NCBI GenBank assembly: GCA_934162615.1
Contig: CAKPJK010000005.1
Coordinates: forward strand, 1-56,409
Reading direction: 5' to 3'
DNA length: 56,409 bases
DNA from: an uncultured Clostridia bacterium
GTDB taxonomy: Bacteria > Bacillota > Clostridia > TANB77 > CAG-508
Shown: positions 1 to 8,050 of the stretch, piece by piece
Numbering within the stretch: the stretch's first letter is position 1
How the letters are laid out: each line of letters begins with the position of its first letter
Notes under the pieces: generated by a model
What the model was told of the DNA's origin: nothing
Databases searched by the model: none
The model's input: the letters and a program-made list of their open reading frames with translations, nothing else
Made by a program: the position numbers and the translations under genes

Positions 1-41
1 TACCATTTTTTATTTCTCCTATAATCTCTACTTTTTATTTT

Positions 42-89
42 GTTTAGTCAACCCATACCACCTAATATGGTATGAGTTAGGCACTGAAC
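42..89. repeat. imperfect long hairpin (REP-like)
   Basis: The arms GTTTAGTCAACCCATACC and GGTATGAGTTAGGCACTGAAC pair with small bulges around the loop ACCTAATAT. It lies just beyond the stop of the minus-strand rRNA methyltransferase gene, so it may end that transcript, but no clear T-run follows. It resembles the other long palindromes in this window in placement and size rather than in exact sequence. A smaller hairpin (CCTTG/CAAGG, about 99-113) lies between it and the gene. Confidence 0.5.
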
Positions 90-116
90 AGTTGATTTTC
101 CTTGAAATGCAAGGCT

Positions 117-1484
117 TTATTTAAGATTTAGAACACATACGCATTCAACATGTCCTGTAAATGGAAACATATCTACTGGCTGAATATCTTTAACCTCATA
201 AGCCTCTTCAAACTTAGCCAAATCCCTAACCAAAGTAGCAGGATTACAACTAATATACACAAATCTATCAGGTTTAATCTTTAAAATATTATCAATAGAT
301 TTATTATCAAGCCCTTTTCTTGGAGGGTCAACCATAACGACATCCGGAATAATATTTTTGTTATTTATTAGGTCGTCCAAAACAATTTCCGTATCACCTG
401 CAATAAATTCAGCATTATCAACATTATTAATTTTTGCATTTTCTTTTGCATCTTTAATTGCCTGTTCTACAATTTCAACTCCATACACTTTTTTAGCATG
501 TTTTGCCATAAATAATGAAATTGTTCCTATACCACAATATAAGTCAAACACTGTATCTTTTTTAGTTATTTTTGCTGCCTTTACACCAATATTGTAAAGT
601 CTTTCAGCTTGTACTGGATTTACTTGATAAAATGAAAGTGGTGATATTTTGAATGTATATTCTCCTAATTTATCTTCAATGTATCCATTTCCATATATAT
701 TGACGTTTTCTTTTCCTAGTATGACATTTGTATTTTTTATATTTATGTTTTTTACTATTGTTTTTATATTAGGATATTTTTGTGTTAAAATTTCTACTAA
801 TTCATTTTCTTTTGGAATTTTGTTGCCATTTATAACTAATATACACATTACTTCATTTGTCTTTATTCCAACTTTTATTACAATATGTCTAAATAGCCCC
901 TTTACAGTTTTTTCGTTATATACTGAAATTTTATTTTTCTTTATAAATTCTAATACCGTTTTTGCTATTTCTTCTGATATTGGATTTTGAATCAAACATT
1001 TTTTCATAGGTATTACTTCATGTGTTCTATTTGCAAATACTCCAATTACTGGCTCTCCGTTCTTATTTATGCCTATTGGATATTGTGCTTTATTTCTGTA
1101 ATGTAATGGATTTTCCATGCCTAGTGTTGGCTTGACTTGAATTTTGTTTTTTAGTGTTTTATTTACTAATGATTGAACTGCATTTTGCTTCATTTTTAGC
1201 GTGTCTTCATATTTTATATGTCTCATGTTGCATCCACCACATCTTTTATATGTTGTACAGTCTACTTCTTGTCTGGCATCTGATTTTTCTAGTATTTCTA
1301 CTATTTTTCCAAATGCGTGTGATGATAAGATTTTTACAATTAGTATTTTTACTTTTTCTCCTTTTATTGCACCATTAATAAAAATTGTAAAGTTGTCTAT
1401 TTTTGCAATTCCTTCTCCTTCAAATCCATTATCAATTATTTCTACTATATATTCTTTGTTTTTTTCTACTGGTATTTTTTCCAT
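117..1484 (-). CDS. rlmD: 23S rRNA (uracil-5-)-methyltransferase, RlmD/RlmCD-TrmA family
   Basis: This 455-residue SAM-dependent RNA methyltransferase should form 5-methyluridine in 23S rRNA. An N-terminal TRAM RNA-binding domain (about 1-65) is followed by a cysteine cluster of the kind that holds a 4Fe-4S centre in this family (C76, then CGGC near 82-85). The SAM motif reads FDLYCGIGTISLF, the DPPRKGL motif follows, and the catalytic cysteine lies in YISCNPATLVRDL near the C terminus. Length is normal. Start ATG at 1484 has a weak AGGAG-like site upstream. It stands alone, separated from yebC by a bidirectional hairpin. The exact uridine target (RlmC, RlmD or dual RlmCD) cannot be told from sequence; Firmicutes usually carry dual-specificity or paralogous members. 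Confidence 0.93.
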   Translation of the reverse strand: MEKIPVEKNKEYIVEIIDNGFEGEGIAKIDNFTIFINGAIKGEKVKILIVKILSSHAFGKIVEILEKSDARQEVDCTTYKRCGGCNMRHIKYEDTLKMKQNAVQSLVNKTLKNKIQVKPTLGMENPLHYRNKAQYPIGINKNGEPVIGVFANRTHEVIPMKKCLIQNPISEEIAKTVLEFIKKNKISVYNEKTVKGLFRHIVIKVGIKTNEVMCILVINGNKIPKENELVEILTQKYPNIKTIVKNINIKNTNVILGKENVNIYGNGYIEDKLGEYTFKISPLSFYQVNPVQAERLYNIGVKAAKITKKDTVFDLYCGIGTISLFMAKHAKKVYGVEIVEQAIKDAKENAKINNVDNAEFIAGDTEIVLDDLINNKNIIPDVVMVDPPRKGLDNKSIDNILKIKPDRFVYISCNPATLVRDLAKFEEAYEVKDIQPVDMFPFTGHVECVCVLNLK

Positions 1485-1563
1485 AAATATCTCCTAAAAA
1501 TTAGAAATTGAGCGACAGGTTTTTTATCTATATTTTAAATTTTTATATTACTTTAAAAAAATC

Positions 1564-1596
1564 GGGATTGAAGACCTGTCCCCCAATCCCTATTTT
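1564..1596. terminator. bidirectional terminator in a REP-like palindrome
   Basis: GGGATTG (1564-1570) pairs with CAATCCC (1583-1589), and the loop contains GACCTGTCCCC. T-runs follow on both strands, so it can end the minus-strand yebC transcript, whose stop codon lies at 1598-1600. The wording 'ggggacaggtctt...aatccc' is the kind of sequence seen in REP-type palindromes of many bacteria; this is recognition, not a database match. Confidence 0.7.
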
Positions 1597-1597
1597 T

Positions 1598-2317
1598 TTA
1601 TTCTTCCCAGTTATGATAGATGTTTGCTACATCATCAAGTTCGTCAAGTCTTTCTATTAGTCTTTCCATTTTTTCTACACCTTTTTCATCTAATTGAACT
1701 GTTGTAGTTGGAACCATTTGAACACCTGCTTCTAAGAATTCTAATCCAGCTTCTTCTAATTTTTCACTAACTTGTGTGAAATCTGAAGGCTCTGTTGTTA
1801 TTTCATATACTTCTTCGTCTGCTGAGAAATCTTCTGCTCCAGCATCTAGTGCTAACATCATTACATCGTCTTCTGACATTTCAGTTGAAGCTCTTTCTAT
1901 TACTATTACGCCTTTTTTATTGAACATGTATGATACACATCCTGTTGTTCCTAAGTTTCCACCTGCTTTGTCGAATACGTGTCTTACGTCTGCTGCTGTT
2001 CTGTTTTTGTTGTCTGTTGATGCTTCTACAATTACTGCAACTCCGTTTGGTCCATATCCTTCATATACTATTTCTTCGTAGTTTTCGTTACTTGTTGATG
2101 CTTTTTTGATTGCATTGTTTATTGTGTCATTTGGCATGTTTGCTGCTTTACATTTTGCTATAACTGCTTTTAATTTTGAATTTCCTGCTGGGTCTGGTCC
2201 ACCTTCTTTTGTTGCTATTAGTAGTTCTCTTCCTAATTTTGTGAAGATTTTTCCTCTTGCTGCATCTGCTTTTCCTTTCTTTGCTTGTATGTTGTGCCAT
2301 TTGCTATGTCCTGACAT
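1598..2317 (-). CDS. yebC: YebC/PmpR (TACO1) family protein
   Basis: This 239-residue protein carries the hallmark YebC N terminus MSGHSKWHNIQAKKGKAD and the conserved central stretch with GGNLGTTGCVSYMF. Members bind DNA or act on ribosomes; recent work places YebC-type proteins in relief of ribosome stalling, with older literature calling them transcriptional regulators. Length is typical. The ATG at 2317 follows a strong GAGGAGGTAAGAGT site. It appears monocistronic: a terminator lies at 1564-1596 and a long palindrome lies upstream. Nothing in the sequence tells which of the two roles applies here. The family assignment itself is secure. Confidence 0.95.
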   Translation of the reverse strand: MSGHSKWHNIQAKKGKADAARGKIFTKLGRELLIATKEGGPDPAGNSKLKAVIAKCKAANMPNDTINNAIKKASTSNENYEEIVYEGYGPNGVAVIVEASTDNKNRTAADVRHVFDKAGGNLGTTGCVSYMFNKKGVIVIERASTEMSEDDVMMLALDAGAEDFSADEEVYEITTEPSDFTQVSEKLEEAGLEFLEAGVQMVPTTTVQLDEKGVEKMERLIERLDELDDVANIYHNWEE

Positions 2318-2457
2318 ACTCTTACCTCCTCTTTGTTTTTTATTGTATTTTCAAGGCTTTCAAGCCTCTATATGTTGGTTTTGCCCATTTTTTCTAAAAA
2401 TTTCTTTTTATATTGTAACATACTTTTTTTATTTTGTGTAGTCTTTTACAAATTTTT

Positions 2458-2503
2458 TTGACATTCATACTCATGACATATGTCAAATCGGTATGGTTGT
2501 CAA
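2458..2503. repeat. nested long palindrome (REP-like)
   Basis: The outer arms TTGACA..CATAC (2458-2470) and GTATG..TGTCAA (2491-2503) enclose a perfect inner palindrome TGACATATGTCA (2474-2485). It lies in the gap between the end of the hydrolase gene (stop at 2528) and the start of yebC. The TGTCAA ends are shared with the palindrome at 51744-51790. It could act as a transcript-end hairpin; a regulatory operator for yebC is the alternative. Confidence 0.6.
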
Positions 2504-2527
2504 ATGTTATAACTAGATATTGTCTTA

Positions 2528-3523
2528 CTATTTTGAATTCACCCATTCAAATATTTTATTATAATATGTTTCTGGTTCTCTATATTTTCCGTCAGTATGA
2601 CCCGCTCCATTTATAATTAATTTTTCTTTTTCGCAATTTGCTGCATCAAATAATTTTTCGCACATGTATTCTGGCACAAAATCATCATTGTTTCCATGGA
2701 TAAATAATATTGGTGTTTTACTTTTTTTAACTTGTTCTAGTGCAGAGGCTTCTTTTATGTCATATTTTGCTTTTCTTTTTGCAACTATTTCAAACATATT
2801 CAAGACTGGAAATTCTGGTAAGTTAAATCTTGCTTTTGCTTCTGATGCAAATATATCCCAAACTGATGTGTATCCGCTGTCTGCAATTATGTATTTTACA
2901 TTTGAAGGTAATTCATCTCCTGAAGCCATTAATACTGTTGCAGCCCCCATTGAAGAACCATGTAATATAATTTTTTCATCTTTATTTTCTTCTATAATTA
3001 AGTTAATCCAATTCTGTAAATCGTCTTTTTCTAGCCATCCCATTCCTAAGTATTCTCCGTCACTTTCTCCACATGCTCTCATACTTGGAATTAATACATT
3101 ATATCCTTTTTTTGAGAATTGTTCTCCTATTGGTAATACACTTTCTGTACTTGCTCTGTATCCATGTAATATTATTACCCATTTGTCTGTTTGTTGATCT
3201 TGCAAATATTCTGTTCCTCTTAATGTTATGTTATCATTTGCTTTTATCTCAACAGTTTTTTGTACTGATTTTTCACTCCATATTTTTGAACTTTCTTTTG
3301 CCAGTTTTCTGTTATTTTCTATTATTTGTTCATCTTCACCTTGTATTTCTATTTTTGTTTCTTCACTTACTTTTCTATCTCCTCCTGCTCCGCTTCTTGC
3401 TATTGCATAATTTACAAAGTAGTTTCCTATTCCTTCTGTTAATGCTATACCTAAAATTATTAATATTGCTAATATGATTGCTGTAATTTTTATTACTTTT
3501 TTTGATTTATTTACTCTGTTCAT
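2528..3523 (-). CDS. membrane-anchored alpha/beta hydrolase
   Basis: This 331-residue protein has an N-terminal membrane segment (about 10-35, IIAITAIILAILIILGIAL-like) and then an alpha/beta-hydrolase domain on the outside. The oxyanion region is HGYRAS (about 118-123), the nucleophile elbow is GSSMGA (Ser near 192), a likely acid lies in HGNNDDFVPE, and the catalytic His lies in GAGHTDGKY near 310. It belongs to the group of serine hydrolases related to BAAT, prolyl-oligopeptidase and 'YfhR/bem46'-type proteins. The substrate is unknown. ATG at 3523 has an AAGGGGAGAAAG ribosome site. It is separately spaced from its neighbours (71 bases to the HD gene). Confidence 0.85.
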   Translation of the reverse strand: MNRVNKSKKVIKITAIILAILIILGIALTEGIGNYFVNYAIARSGAGGDRKVSEETKIEIQGEDEQIIENNRKLAKESSKIWSEKSVQKTVEIKANDNITLRGTEYLQDQQTDKWVIILHGYRASTESVLPIGEQFSKKGYNVLIPSMRACGESDGEYLGMGWLEKDDLQNWINLIIEENKDEKIILHGSSMGAATVLMASGDELPSNVKYIIADSGYTSVWDIFASEAKARFNLPEFPVLNMFEIVAKRKAKYDIKEASALEQVKKSKTPILFIHGNNDDFVPEYMCEKLFDAANCEKEKLIINGAGHTDGKYREPETYYNKIFEWVNSK

Positions 3524-3594
3524 CTTTCTCCCCTTTTAATCTTTATTTAAATTGGTATCGTGCTTTTCCTTAAATTTTTTCTTAATTATTCTAT

Positions 3595-4257
3595 TTATTG
3601 CAAATTATAGTAATCATTTAGAGACTTATAATATGGTCTAGGTGCATTTCCAATTTTGTATAATTCTCCTTTTTTAGCGTCTTTTATAATTTTATGTGCT
3701 GGTTCAAAATATGCATCCATACTATCAGCATAATTTATTATAATAACTTCCAACATTTTTGGTAATACTAACGCTCCCCATTCACTATATTCATTCATAT
3801 GACTTCCTACCATATGTATTACTTGGTTTTTAAATTCTTCATTAATTTCAAAGTCTTTTAAATAATTTTCTATTATATGTGTTCCTTCATATGAATGTCC
3901 TAGTAAAGCAGCACTATTTCCATTTACTGCTTCATAATTATTATCTTTAAAATCATTAAAGTCATTGCATTTTCCTATGTCATGAACTAATGCACCAAAT
4001 ATTACTAAGTCTTTATCTACTTCTAATTCTTTGTACATATCACATATCCCAATAGCATTTCTTGTTACACTATACATATGAAATAACAACCCTCCTGCAT
4101 AATAATGGTGTGAACCTGGTGTTGCAGGTTTGTTAATTAGTTGTACTTTATAGTCTTTATATACTCTTTTAGCCACATCTCTTAGAATTGGATTTTGTAT
4201 TTTATTACTATATTCTATACATTTATTATATATTTCTTCTAATTCTTCTTTTTCCAT
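3595..4257 (-). CDS. HD-domain phosphohydrolase (YhaM-like)
   Basis: This 220-residue HD-domain protein has the conserved KPATPGSHHYYAGGLLFHMYSV segment (two parts, about residues 40-61), LVHDIGKCNDF (HD pair near 95) and a third His in the LLGHSYEG region. The layout matches the HD part of YhaM-type 3'-5' exoribonucleases, but the N-terminal OB (nucleic-acid-binding) domain of YhaM is absent. It is therefore a stand-alone HD protein rather than true YhaM. HD proteins of this type hydrolyse phosphodiester or phosphomonoester bonds in nucleotides using divalent metals. Start ATG at 4257 follows a loose GGAG-like site. The substrate cannot be named. Confidence 0.8.
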   Translation of the reverse strand: MEKEELEEIYNKCIEYSNKIQNPILRDVAKRVYKDYKVQLINKPATPGSHHYYAGGLLFHMYSVTRNAIGICDMYKELEVDKDLVIFGALVHDIGKCNDFNDFKDNNYEAVNGNSAALLGHSYEGTHIIENYLKDFEINEEFKNQVIHMVGSHMNEYSEWGALVLPKMLEVIIINYADSMDAYFEPAHKIIKDAKKGELYKIGNAPRPYYKSLNDYYNLQ

Positions 4258-4339
4258 TTTTTCTTCTTACTCCTTTAGCCTTAGCAATATTCGTAAAATT
4301 GCTTCATTCTCTTTATTAAACCTCTTTTATTACAATTTT

Positions 4340-4648
4340 TTAGCTATTTTCTTGCATTTTATACTCAGAATTATCTGGTTCGCTAATATCTTCATCTGTG
4401 ACATTGTTAAATTTATACTCAAAATTTTTATATATTTCCTTTATTTCTCCATTTTCATTTACTTCTTCTACTATTTTGGTTGTTAGCCCAGTATCTTTTT
4501 CAACATATATTGTCATTTTTGTAGTGTTTGTATTATAAAGGAAATTTGTGTTCATCTTACTTGATAATATATAGTAATCTTTTCCGTCTATCTTTTTTGT
4601 TTTAATACTTGTAACTATTGCATTTATAATCATTTCACTTTTTGACAT
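4340..4648 (-). pseudogene. 5'-truncated remnant, C-terminal part of a LolA-like/secreted protein
   Basis: The frame encodes 102 residues with beta-rich sequence (YYILSSKM, MTIYVEKDTGLTTKIVEEV, YKFNNVTDEDISEPDNSEYKM). This resembles the C-terminal half of secreted, LolA-like or outer-lipoprotein-sorting-like proteins of Clostridia, in which 'YVEKETGLP...DEDFxEPD' segments occur near the end. There is no signal peptide and no good ribosome site before the ATG at 4648, and the tag gene ends only 19 bases upstream, so the N-terminal half has been lost. It may be a decayed remnant. A small expressed protein is the less likely alternative. Confidence 0.5.
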
Positions 4649-4667
4649 ATTAAAAATACATTATCAA

Positions 4668-5222
4668 TTATTTTTTCAAAAAACATCCTTCTTCGTGTGA
4701 ATATATTACTCCAATTGCCTGTAAATAGGAGTAAATAATTGTTGTTCCCACAAATTTCATTCCACGCTTTTTCAAGTCTTTTGAAATTATATCAGATAGT
4801 TCTGAACTTGTCTTATCTATTTCATACACAATGTTATTATCTGTAAAATGCCATATATAATTGGAAAATGTTTGATATTCTTTTTGTATTTCTTTAAATA
4901 TTTTGCTATTATTTATTGCTGCATTTATTTTTAGTTTATTTCTAATTATGTTAGGGTTTTCTAGTAATTCTTTGATTTTTTTATCATCAAAATTACATAT
5001 CTTGTCTATATCAAAATTATCAAATGCTTTTCTAAATGCTTTTCTTTTATTCAAAACACATTCCCATGACAAACCCGCTTGAAATGATTCAAGTATTAAC
5101 ATTTCAAATAAATATTTGTCTTCATATGATGGTTGTCCCCATTCTTCATCGTGATATTTTATGTATAATTCATTTTTGGGATTACACCATTTGCATCTAT
5201 TTTTGTTATCTTTGTCTATCAT
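4668..5222 (-). CDS. tag: DNA-3-methyladenine glycosylase I
   Basis: This 184-residue base-excision-repair enzyme removes 3-methyladenine from alkylated DNA. It has the Tag signature RCKWCNP near the N terminus, YHDEEWGQP, the core FEMLILESFQAGLSWECVL and the C-terminal YSHEEGC. The zinc ligands of this family (an N-terminal Cys and His, a C-terminal His and Cys) are all present. Length equals the usual ~185. ATG at 5222. It is 9 bases from the upstream GNAT gene and probably cotranscribed with it. Confidence 0.95.
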   Translation of the reverse strand: MIDKDNKNRCKWCNPKNELYIKYHDEEWGQPSYEDKYLFEMLILESFQAGLSWECVLNKRKAFRKAFDNFDIDKICNFDDKKIKELLENPNIIRNKLKINAAINNSKIFKEIQKEYQTFSNYIWHFTDNNIVYEIDKTSSELSDIISKDLKKRGMKFVGTTIIYSYLQAIGVIYSHEEGCFLKK

Positions 5223-5231
5223 ATTTAAAAT

Positions 5232-5750
5232 TCACCCATTCAATTCTTTTATTACAATGTATCTATCTAAATCACCATACATCTTTGTTCTACATTTTAC
5301 TTCATAGCCTATTTTTAGTAAACTGTTTAAACTTGCAATATTGTCTGGATGAACAGTCGCTAATATATATTTTTTATGATACCTGCTTTTTATTATTTTT
5401 TCTGCCTTTTGGATCATCTTAATATATAAATGATTTCCTTTGTACGCACTATCTACTGCACCATTAGATAGTTCTATGCATATATCTGTTTGTTCCTCCA
5501 GATTTACTTTTTTTATTATATCTTTTTCCTTTTTTAGACTGTTGTTTATAATTAAAAATCCAACAATTTTATTTTTATCAACTGCTTTTATTATTATTCC
5601 ACTGTTTTCTAATCGTTTTTTCAACCATTCTTGATTTATTGAGTCTATAATATACCAGTCTTTATTTTCTAATTTGTCCCAAACTTCTTGCTTTAGTTTA
5701 ATGATTTTATCTATATCGTTAATTGTTGCTTCTTCTATCAATATCTCCAC
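5232..5750 (-). CDS. GNAT family N-acetyltransferase
   Basis: This 172-residue protein has a GNAT fold: an N-terminal ATINDIDKIIKLKQEVWD helix, a beta4 strand around VGFLIINNSL, the acetyl-CoA pyrophosphate loop region SAYKGNHLYIKMIQ (a divergent Q/RxxGxG/A), and C-terminal ILATVHPDNIASLNSLLKIGYEV, typical of the motif-B asparagine-rich part. The start is GTG at 5750, preceded by AGGAG at a good distance; no ATG fits. It is likely cotranscribed with tag. The acceptor substrate is unknown; the pattern with 'ATVHPDN...SLN..LKIGYEV' is common in small-molecule or peptide acetyltransferases. Confidence 0.85.
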   Translation of the reverse strand: MEILIEEATINDIDKIIKLKQEVWDKLENKDWYIIDSINQEWLKKRLENSGIIIKAVDKNKIVGFLIINNSLKKEKDIIKKVNLEEQTDICIELSNGAVDSAYKGNHLYIKMIQKAEKIIKSRYHKKYILATVHPDNIASLNSLLKIGYEVKCRTKMYGDLDRYIVIKELNG

Positions 5751-5795
5751 TTTTTTTCTCCTAAAAATCTTTTTTATGTGATTATATTACCATAA

Positions 5796-5826
5796 AAGCA
5801 GATAATTATCAACTAATTATCTGCTT
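5796..5826 (-). terminator. hairpin terminator after the MFS gene
   Basis: AAGCAGATAATT (5796-5807) and AATTATCTGCTT (5815-5826) form a 12-base-pair stem with a 7-base loop. On the minus strand it follows the stop of the MFS transporter gene (5886) and ends in a short T-run. Confidence 0.75.
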
Positions 5827-5885
5827 AAAATAACATTGTAGTAATCCTCCAGCACAATATTCTTGAAATCTGATTATTAATCCTG

Positions 5886-7031
5886 CTATTGTTGTTCTTT
5901 TTTAGTATAAAAGTTAATTGCTATTGTAGAAACTATTGACAATGCAAATATTATATAAAATATGTTTGTTCCAATATATTTTGCTGCTATTGATAAAATA
6001 GCTAATATAATAACTTCAGTAAAACATAAGCTCATTTGCCCAGCTGTTGATAATAATTCATTATCTTCTTTTGAGTCTTTTATTATATTTTGTATTGATG
6101 TTGTAATTGATGTCTCATATACTTTTTCAAAATTATCACTTAAAGTTTTATTAACTGAAATCAATATTTTATTTCTAGCAAATAAATATATTGCAGTTAT
6201 TGTAACTCTTATAGCTGATACAAAATTATTTGCTTTTCTTAAATTTTTGTCTGTGTATTTTCCAATTAAAGTTATTGTTATAACTTGAAATAATAATGAT
6301 ACTATTATTATTGTTGAAAATGCTGCAAAGTCTTGTAAAATTATGTACAAATACAATGGTGCAAATAGTCTTTCTATTATATGATTTGTTCTTAATGCAT
6401 AAATAATCTTGTAGTTACTTTTACTATTTAACAAATATTTTATGCTCTCTTTAAATGTATTTTCTTTTTTCTCTGGTTTATAATCTATTTTTAATATAGA
6501 AATATACTGTAATAAGAAGAAAATTACTATAAATATAAATAATACTAAATTATTATTACTTATTACTCCCCATGCCACCAAACAGCTTGCTAGTACAGTT
6601 CCTAATATTTTACTTATATTATAAAAACTATTAAATCGGCCTCTATGTTCATTTTCTACATATCTACTTGATAATGCATCTGATGACGGATTTGATAATC
6701 CCATAAGTCCAATTGAAAATATAAATACTATAATGTTTCTATATAAACTTTCACTATTAAGCATGAAATATGAGTTTATTATACTAAATATATTTGATAT
6801 AAATATACATTTTGCAATTCCAATTTTATTTGATATCGTTATAAAAAATGGTGATATTAGTCCAGTTATTAGGAATCTAATTCCATAAATTAATAATACG
6901 AACCAAATAGGTAGTCCTGCTTTGTACAGCATAACTGTGCCAAATGTTTCACTTAATGCGTTTGCAAAATTATAGAAAAATATGCTCATATACATGTATT
7001 TGTATTCTTTTTTATAAAAATATTCTTTCAT
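5886..7031 (-). CDS. MFS transporter
   Basis: This 381-residue integral membrane protein has about 10-12 hydrophobic helices, a lysine-rich cytoplasmic loop in the middle (around YKPEKKENTFKES) and a basic tail. The N-terminal half holds the loop GLISPFFITISNKIGIAKC, a weak form of the MFS motif A. The cargo cannot be deduced. It is related in style to the three MFS proteins at 37.9-39.1 and 44.7-47.2 kb, also encoded beside HAD phosphatases. It is followed 24 bases upstream by a HAD gene (7056-7694) on the same strand, so the two are probably one transcript. Confidence 0.8.
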   Translation of the reverse strand: MKEYFYKKEYKYMYMSIFFYNFANALSETFGTVMLYKAGLPIWFVLLIYGIRFLITGLISPFFITISNKIGIAKCIFISNIFSIINSYFMLNSESLYRNIIVFIFSIGLMGLSNPSSDALSSRYVENEHRGRFNSFYNISKILGTVLASCLVAWGVISNNNLVLFIFIVIFFLLQYISILKIDYKPEKKENTFKESIKYLLNSKSNYKIIYALRTNHIIERLFAPLYLYIILQDFAAFSTIIIVSLLFQVITITLIGKYTDKNLRKANNFVSAIRVTITAIYLFARNKILISVNKTLSDNFEKVYETSITTSIQNIIKDSKEDNELLSTAGQMSLCFTEVIILAILSIAAKYIGTNIFYIIFALSIVSTIAINFYTKKEQQ

Positions 7032-7055
7032 TTTTTACTCCATCCTCTTTAGTTA

Positions 7056-7694
7056 TTATAAAAATTCTTCTACTTTTTCTTTTATTTTATCCAACTCATA
7101 TCCATAAGCATTACAAGTATTCCATCCTAATTTTTTAGCGGTTTCAATATTTTCTTTGCTATCATCTATAAATAAAATATTTTCTTTTTTTATTTTACAT
7201 TCTTTTTCAACAATTTTATATATTCTTTCATCTGGTTTTCTACATTTTAATTCAAAAGATAGCCATACATAGTCAAATTGTTTAAGATCAACTTGCTTGT
7301 CTAGTCTTTGTTTGTCTAGATAACCTAAATTTGATAAAATTCCTATTTTACACTTTTCTTTTAAACTATGTGCATATTCTACAACATCTTTGTAATATTC
7401 CACATTGTCAAATTCTTTTATGTAATAATCATAAAATTCTTGTGGAGTACAGTTTAAATCAAATTCTTCTTTTATTTGTTCAAACCATTTGTCTTCTTTT
7501 ATATCCCTTATGTCGTTTATTCCAAAATCTATTGATCTGTTATAATATCTTTCAACAATATTTTTGTTTTCTTTTGAATTAAAATGTTTTATTAGATTTT
7601 CTACTGCTACATCTATATTATATTCACCTTTTCTGTGGCTTTCTATTATTCCACCCCAGTCAAATATTACTATTTTATTTTTATTATAATTCAT
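7056..7694 (-). CDS. HAD superfamily hydrolase (HAD-IA type)
   Basis: This 212-residue haloacid-dehalogenase-like phosphatase has motif I as IFDWGGII (nucleophile Asp, with Gly at the usual second-Asp place, as in YihX-type members), motif II GILSNLG, motif III lysine in CRKPDERIY, and motif IV LFIDDSKENIETAKKLG. A helical cap lies between motifs I and II. It likely dephosphorylates a sugar phosphate or nucleotide; the substrate is unknown. ATG at 7694. It sits between an MFS gene and a HAD remnant on the same strand. Confidence 0.88.
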   Translation of the reverse strand: MNYNKNKIVIFDWGGIIESHRKGEYNIDVAVENLIKHFNSKENKNIVERYYNRSIDFGINDIRDIKEDKWFEQIKEEFDLNCTPQEFYDYYIKEFDNVEYYKDVVEYAHSLKEKCKIGILSNLGYLDKQRLDKQVDLKQFDYVWLSFELKCRKPDERIYKIVEKECKIKKENILFIDDSKENIETAKKLGWNTCNAYGYELDKIKEKVEEFL

Positions 7695-7718
7695 TTGAAT
7701 ATTCTCCTCCTGATTTTT

Positions 7719-7928
7719 TTATTCAGTAAATGAACTTGGATGATATGCTGTTATTCCTAGTGTTTCTGCTTTTCTTAAAACATCTAGTCTATCATCTACA
7801 AAAACTGCATATTTTATATCAAATTTGTAATGTTTACAACATTCTATTATGACTTCTTGTTTTAACATTGTTGAACATATAAAAATAATGTTTTCTTTTT
7901 TATATTTGGATAGTTTTCTTTCAACCAT
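7719..7928 (-). pseudogene. N-terminally truncated HAD-like protein
   Basis: The frame encodes 69 residues that match only the C-terminal end of a HAD-type protein: a strand IIFICS, then AVFVDDRLDVLRKAETLGITAYHPSSF, the motif IV region. Motifs I and II are missing. A TGA stop lies seven codons before the ATG at 7928, and AT-rich intergenic DNA precedes it, so the front of the gene is gone. It is probably a remnant of a duplicated HAD gene next to the intact one at 7056-7694. Confidence 0.55.
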
Positions 7929-8050
7929 TTGTATTTTTACTCTATTTCATATTTGTAATATATCATAAAAAAATACAATTATCAACTAATTATGACTTAT
8001 TTCATATTATATTATAAGCATATTTTATATGCAAAGGAAGGATGAATTAA

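Noticed and set aside
42..89. tRNA-like fold at the window start
   Set aside because: The stem-loop is a simple imperfect palindrome; it lacks the T-loop and anticodon-arm signatures.
358..1497. Plus-strand open frames opposite the rRNA methyltransferase gene
   Set aside because: They are hydrophobic shadow frames of an AT-rich minus-strand gene and lack ribosome sites.
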